Assembly: GCA_003963365.1 (NCBI GenBank)
Contig: RXJG01000004.1
Coordinates: 1,246,554-1,310,553 of the forward strand
Length of the DNA: 64,000 nucleotides
Direction: 5' to 3'
DNA from: Sphingobacteriales bacterium
Lineage (GTDB): Bacteria; Bacteroidota; Bacteroidia; Chitinophagales; Chitinophagaceae
Shown here: piece by piece, positions 60,094-64,000 of the stretch
Layout of the letters: each line of letters begins with the position of its first letter
Position numbering within the stretch: position 1 is the first letter of the stretch
Notes under the pieces: generated by a model
The model's database searches: none
Told to the model about the DNA's origin: nothing
What the model saw: the letters and a program-made list of their open reading frames with translations, nothing else
Made by a program: the position numbers and the translations under genes

Positions 60094-60186
60094 TTGCTGG
60101 TTTGTAGTTAATAGTTGCTGGTTATGATCAGGAAGTTTGATGTCATTAATTGCTGCAACCAGTAACCAGCAACCAATAACCAGTTA
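60094..60186. repeat. Inverted pair of 28-bp heptad-repeat elements between pfkA and pyk
   Basis: Left arm 60094-60121: TTGCTGG TTTGTAG TTAATAG TTGCTGG. Right arm 60159-60186: CCAGTAA CCAGCAA CCAATAA CCAGTTA. The arms are inverse complements (TGGTTGCTGGTT against AACCAGCAACCA), giving a long hairpin in the pfkA-pyk transcript. Confidence 0.85.
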
Positions 60187-60191
60187 CCAAT

Positions 60192-61184
60192 TTAGCTTGC
60201 CAGTATCTTTACAATCTTCATCCATTCATCACTGATCTTTTGTTTAGCCTTAATGGCTTTGTCCAATGGAGTAAAATGAATGCGGTTGTTTAATATACCG
60301 ATCATATGGTTATGATGGGTACCAGTGGGATCTAACAGTGCTTCAACCGCAGCATAACCCATACGACTGGCAATTAAGCGGTCAATACAACTGGGGGCAC
60401 CACCTCTTTGAATATGCCCCAAAATACAAACCCGCACATCAGCCATTGGTAAACGTTCTTTCACTACTTTGGCCACTTCATCGGCACCACCAAAATCATC
60501 ACCCTCTGCTACTACAATCATGTTCACCAGCTTCTTACGTTTTTCTTTTTCTTCCAGTGAACTGATCACCGCTTCAATATCTGTTTTACGTTCCGGAATC
60601 AAAATATGTTCCGCACCAGTAGCGATACCACTGTGCAGCGCAATATAACCGGCATCACGACCCATCACTTCAATAATAAATAAGCGATCATGTGCATCAG
60701 CAGTGTCACGAATCTTATCTATACATTCTACCGCTGTATTAACGGCTGTATCAAAACCTATTGTAAAATCTGTTCCGGCAATATCTTTATCAATGGTACC
60801 GGGCAACCCGATACAGGGAATATCAAATTCGTGGGAAAATTTTTGTGCACCACGAAAAGAGCCATCACCGCCAATAATCACCAGCCCGTCAATTCCATGT
60901 TTCTTTAAATTTTCGTATGCTTTTTTTCTGCCGGAGAGTTCAAAAAATTCTTTGCAGCGGGCAGTTTTTAAAATAGTTCCACCCCGTTGAATAATGTTGG
61001 CCACACTTCTTGAATGCATCGGAACAATATCATCGTCAATCATACCCTGGTAGCCACGCATAATGCCAAACATTTCAAGGCCATGGTATAAACCGGTACG
61101 AACCACTGCACGGATACAGGCATTCATGCCGGGAGAATCACCACCAGAAGTAAGTACGCCGATATTGGAAACTTTTTTGGTCAT
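60192..61184 (-). CDS. pfkA: ATP-dependent 6-phosphofructokinase
   Basis: Phosphorylates fructose 6-phosphate. The 330 residues include GVLTSGGDSPGMNACIRA, IIGGDGSFRGA (GGDG with Gly, the ATP-type signature), GLPGTIDKDIAGTD with the catalytic Asp, EVMGRDAGYIALHSG and LGHIQRGGAPSCIDRL. The length is that of bacterial type A enzymes. It is the first gene of a pfkA-pyk pair on the minus strand. Confidence 0.96.
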   Translation of the reverse strand: MTKKVSNIGVLTSGGDSPGMNACIRAVVRTGLYHGLEMFGIMRGYQGMIDDDIVPMHSRSVANIIQRGGTILKTARCKEFFELSGRKKAYENLKKHGIDGLVIIGGDGSFRGAQKFSHEFDIPCIGLPGTIDKDIAGTDFTIGFDTAVNTAVECIDKIRDTADAHDRLFIIEVMGRDAGYIALHSGIATGAEHILIPERKTDIEAVISSLEEKEKRKKLVNMIVVAEGDDFGGADEVAKVVKERLPMADVRVCILGHIQRGGAPSCIDRLIASRMGYAAVEALLDPTGTHHNHMIGILNNRIHFTPLDKAIKAKQKISDEWMKIVKILAS

Positions 61185-61420
61185 CTGTTGAGTTAGTCTG
61201 GGTTTTTGATTTTAAGTAATCGTCTGATTGGCAGCACAAATCGTTAGTAATGAAATCACTTTCATTTAAACGAGGCCAAAAATACGGAATGCAATCGAAA
61301 AAAGGACGTATTAAAAGCGATTATAAAGCAAACGGATGTTAGTGGTAAAGCACTATTTTATACAATGAAAACGATTGCATAAGGAGTAGTTATTTTTGTT
61401 TTATAATTTATCAACAGGGT

Positions 61421-62311
61421 ATGGAAAAGATTTTGATAACAGGAGTAAATGGAATGCTTGGAAAAGAACTGGCTAAGCAGTTGCTGGAGAAAAATTTTTT
61501 TGTAATTGGAACTTCGAGAGGAGAATGCAGGACTGTTTATAATAGTGAGAAATTTAAATATTATGAAGTTGATATCACCGATGATTTCCAATTGCATGAT
61601 GTTTTGTTTGATGAAAGAGCGGAAGTGGTGATTCATGCAGCAGCAATGACCCAGGCAGATGAATGTGAACTAAATGAAGATAAATGTTGGAATGTGAATC
61701 AACATGGCACTGTGCATGCATTGGTGTGTGCAGAAATGTATAGTTCTTTTATAATTTATATTTCTACTGACTTTGTATTTGACGGGAAAAAAGGAATGTA
61801 TAGCGAAGAAGATGAGTGCAGACCAGTGAATTGGTATGGCCGTTGTAAGTTGGAAGGTGAATCGGTGATTAAAGATGCTGAAATTCCCTGGGCAATAGTG
61901 AGGACTTGCCTTGTGTATGGAGAAAAAACTCCGGGTGGCAGAGATAATATCATTACATGGGCGGATGGAAAATTATCCAAAGGTGAAAAAATAAAAGTGG
62001 TGGATGACCAGGTAAGAACACCCACTTATATTGGTGACCTGGCAATGGGAATTATCAGCATTATTGAAAAGAGGGCAACAGGTATTTATCATCTTTCAGG
62101 CAAAGATGTATTAACTCCTTATCAAATGGTAAAAGCAGTTGCCAGCTATAAAGGTTATGATGAATCGCTGATAGAAAGAGTGACAGCTGATACTTTTACA
62201 CAACCCGCTGAGCGTCCTGCCAAAACCGGTTTTGTAATTGATAAAGCAATGAATGAACTTAATTATAATCCCATCAGTTTTGAAGAAGGAATTAAAAAGG
62301 TACTGGGTTAG
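61421..62311 (+). CDS. RmlD-like NAD-dependent sugar-nucleotide reductase (SDR)
   Basis: A 296-residue extended short-chain dehydrogenase. It has ILITGVNGMLGKELAKQL (NAD motif GxxGxxG), VVIHAAAMTQADECE, IYISTDFVFDGKKGMYSEED and the active-site WYGRCKLEGE (YxxxK). It resembles dTDP-4-dehydrorhamnose reductase (RmlD), but no rmlABC genes are nearby, so the substrate is open. Its end overlaps the arginase-family gene by 4 bases in convergent orientation. The 236-bp upstream spacer contains nothing I recognise. Confidence 0.87.
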   Translation: MEKILITGVNGMLGKELAKQLLEKNFFVIGTSRGECRTVYNSEKFKYYEVDITDDFQLHDVLFDERAEVVIHAAAMTQADECELNEDKCWNVNQHGTVHALVCAEMYSSFIIYISTDFVFDGKKGMYSEEDECRPVNWYGRCKLEGESVIKDAEIPWAIVRTCLVYGEKTPGGRDNIITWADGKLSKGEKIKVVDDQVRTPTYIGDLAMGIISIIEKRATGIYHLSGKDVLTPYQMVKAVASYKGYDESLIERVTADTFTQPAERPAKTGFVIDKAMNELNYNPISFEEGIKKVLG

Positions 62312-63255
62312 TTCATCATCAAAATGTTCACACTCCGCTGGAGTATGTTGAAGGCAATTTCGGCCATCAGGTTTTCTTTATCCAGTGTAGGATTTACTTC
62401 GGTTATTTCAAAGCAGCATACTTTGCGTATCTGCATAAATTTACTGATCAAATCTTCGGCTTCCCTTTCTCTTAATCCGTTGCCCACTGGTGTACCGGTA
62501 CCTTTTGAAATAGACGAATCCAAACTGTCCACATCAAAAGAAATATAGATATCTGTACAATCCGCTAAATATCGAATGACACTTCTTACAATATTCTCAG
62601 GGCCTTTACTCCTTACTTCTTTAGTAGTTATCACTTTCATTCCGTGTTTTTCAATCAGGTGCTTTTCTTCTTTTTCATAATCCCTCAGGGAAATGAATAC
62701 AATATCTTCCGGCAGTACTTTGGGATGTATTTTACCAATCCGTTTTAAAGCTTCCCATGCTTTTTTTGTTTTTTCATCTAGCTCATGTACAGCACATTCT
62801 TCATTATCTTCATCAATAGAAGCCGAAAGCGGCATACCATGCATGTTACCAGATGGAGTTGTGTAAGGTGTATGCAGGTCGGCATGGGCATCAATCCATA
62901 TCACCCCCAATTTACTTTTAGGCCTGGCCATTTTAATGCCGGCCATTGTACCGCCGGATGTGCTGTGATCCCCGCTCAGGACTATAGGGAAGAAATTTGT
63001 TTTAATACTTTCACAAACTGCTCTACTTACTTTTTCATACATGTTAAAAACACCCTGTATACGCTTGGCATAAGGTGATTGTATGGGTTCGTATAACAAA
63101 TGATTCTCCACTTCAATTTTTTCGCTGGGAAAATGAATAAAAAAGTTACTCATAAAATCCAGTGCAGCAATTTTAATGGCTTCAACACCCAGACTGGCGC
63201 CTCTTGTACCAGCACCTATTTCAGACGGAACTTCAATAAGCTTAATATTCTTCAT
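62308..63255 (-). CDS. Arginase/agmatinase/formiminoglutamase-family ureohydrolase
   Basis: A 315-residue binuclear-Mn enzyme. Ligand motifs are VLSGDHSTSGGTM (His), VIWIDAHADLHTP (Asp-His-Asp) and YISFDVDSLDSS (two Asp), followed by EITEVNPTLD. The Ser-His segment and overall length fit arginase (RocF) better than agmatinase, but the substrate cannot be fixed by eye. It is monocistronic. Confidence 0.9.
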   Translation of the reverse strand: MKNIKLIEVPSEIGAGTRGASLGVEAIKIAALDFMSNFFIHFPSEKIEVENHLLYEPIQSPYAKRIQGVFNMYEKVSRAVCESIKTNFFPIVLSGDHSTSGGTMAGIKMARPKSKLGVIWIDAHADLHTPYTTPSGNMHGMPLSASIDEDNEECAVHELDEKTKKAWEALKRIGKIHPKVLPEDIVFISLRDYEKEEKHLIEKHGMKVITTKEVRSKGPENIVRSVIRYLADCTDIYISFDVDSLDSSISKGTGTPVGNGLREREAEDLISKFMQIRKVCCFEITEVNPTLDKENLMAEIAFNILQRSVNILMMN

Positions 63256-63447
63256 ACAGCATAATTAATTAAAACAAAAAGGGACGTAAGTAATGCGGAT
63301 TGGGAAGAACGTATCAGTCGGGTATGTAAAAATTAACCGGTAAAAGAAAACCGGCTATGGCGTAAGGATTGCCTGTATTTTGCTGAAAGTTCATCAGCAC
63401 AAAGCTAAGGCTTTTATTTTGGGGAAGCAAACAGCCGTTAATATGGC

Positions 63448-63921
63448 TTAAACCACTGCTAATTCCTCTTTTGTATAAGCACTTTCAGGGATGTTAATAG
63501 TGTTTATTAGTTTTTCCTCCAGTAAATCAGCAAATGTTTCAAAATAAAGAATCACATCTTCTCTTACATTCCTTCTCAACCATCTGAAACCACCGGGCAG
63601 TTGTTTTAAGACATCCTTGTCCTCTAAATATTCAATGTTATGTATATCCGTTGGTGTAAGTCCAATCTTTTGTAATTCGGTCAGAAGCAAATCAATTGGA
63701 GCATTGGTTATACCACAATACTCTTCTGCCAGTTCTGTCCATTCACCAATGCCACTGTGAGCATACTGTAAAATTTGTGCTTCAGTTAATTGGGTTACGC
63801 TTTGCAACAGGTTACCACAATTACAGGCCCCATGGTTACCCCATGCATAGTGAGCTCCGTCTTTTAATTGGTTAGCAGTTTTGCGTAATGCTTCAATCAA
63901 TTCTATAGTAGGATATGCCAT
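63448..63921 (-). CDS. Conserved-looking cytoplasmic protein of unknown function
   Basis: A 157-residue protein without signal peptide or membrane segment. It has a Cys-rich HGACNCGNLLQ motif near residue 30, another Cys in EYCG, and is otherwise mostly helical (LLLTELQKIGLTPTDI, DVILYFETFADLLEEKL). The His/Cys cluster may bind a metal or cluster (inference). I do not recognise a family. The spacers on both sides lack other genes. Confidence 0.72.
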   Translation of the reverse strand: MAYPTIELIEALRKTANQLKDGAHYAWGNHGACNCGNLLQSVTQLTEAQILQYAHSGIGEWTELAEEYCGITNAPIDLLLTELQKIGLTPTDIHNIEYLEDKDVLKQLPGGFRWLRRNVREDVILYFETFADLLEEKLINTINIPESAYTKEELAVV

Positions 63922-64000
63922 ACTTCAAATTTCATATAATAACAGTCAGGGTAAAAATTTTGTTTAAGTACAGGGCATAAAAAATCCCGCCTAACCGGCA

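Noticed and set aside
60094-60186. CRISPR array
   Set aside because: The repeats are 7-mers without spacers and are arranged as inverted arms; no cas genes are in the window.
63978-64000. Possible terminator at the right edge (AAAAAATCCCGCC)
   Set aside because: It looks like the left arm of a terminator, but the right arm would be outside the window, so it cannot be supported.

Overview
The window looks like chromosomal DNA of a Bacteroidota member, probably family Chitinophagaceae (inference). The evidence is: two SusC/TonB-type receptors with CarboxypepD_reg-like N-termini, a Por-type (T9SS) C-terminal sorting domain, a TamL-like outer-membrane lipoprotein, many LxxC lipoproteins, visibly AT-rich DNA, no clear Shine-Dalgarno sequences, and several promoters fitting the Bacteroidota -33 TTTG / -7 TAnnTTTG pattern. 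I see no rRNA, tRNA, CRISPR array, prophage or intact insertion sequence.

Layout. 1-2036: an ECF sigma factor with a membrane-anchored trypsin-like protease whose N-terminus resembles an anti-sigma factor, then a tiny lipoprotein. 2037-10030: an aromatic amino-acid operon (pheA, aminotransferase, tyrA, DAHP synthase/chorismate mutase fusion, aroB, aroA, aroC), preceded by a leader peptide with ten consecutive Phe/Tyr/Trp codons and a terminator/antiterminator pair. 10136-16910: small conserved proteins, a VanX-like dipeptidase, an L,D-transpeptidase, RlpA, an OmpA-family protein and RecF. 17279-20275: pyruvate dehydrogenase E1 alpha, a TPR membrane protein, ribH and a LutA-like protein. 20280-31497: a minus-strand run of eight genes built around DUF4331 proteins (two full-length paralogues plus one domain apparently split over two genes), two TPR proteins, a HupE/UreJ-like membrane protein and a TonB receptor. 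31924-45579: fasciclin protein, truB, TamL, rRNA methyltransferase, a YCII/DinB/ECF42-type sigma cluster, a response regulator without a DNA-binding domain, a lactonase-like propeller and purC. 45729-63921: a TonB receptor, EVE protein, sirtuin, saccharopine-dehydrogenase-like reductase, pyruvate dehydrogenase E1 beta, RNA modification and helicase genes, thiolase, an L,D-transpeptidase-like protein, pyk, pfkA, a RmlD-like reductase and an arginase-family enzyme.

How the parts work together. The aromatic operon carries the DAHP-synthase step, three further shikimate-pathway steps and the Phe/Tyr branches, and its leader can sense charged tRNAs of all three aromatic amino acids. The DUF4331 locus reads as one envelope-associated system (outer-membrane receptor, secreted and lipid-anchored proteins, inner-membrane HupE-like protein), but its substrate is unknown. 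A family of 28-bp elements made of four degenerate 7-mers is scattered through the window, both between genes and in frame inside aroA (twice) and the saccharopine-dehydrogenase-like gene. It is the most unusual non-coding pattern here.
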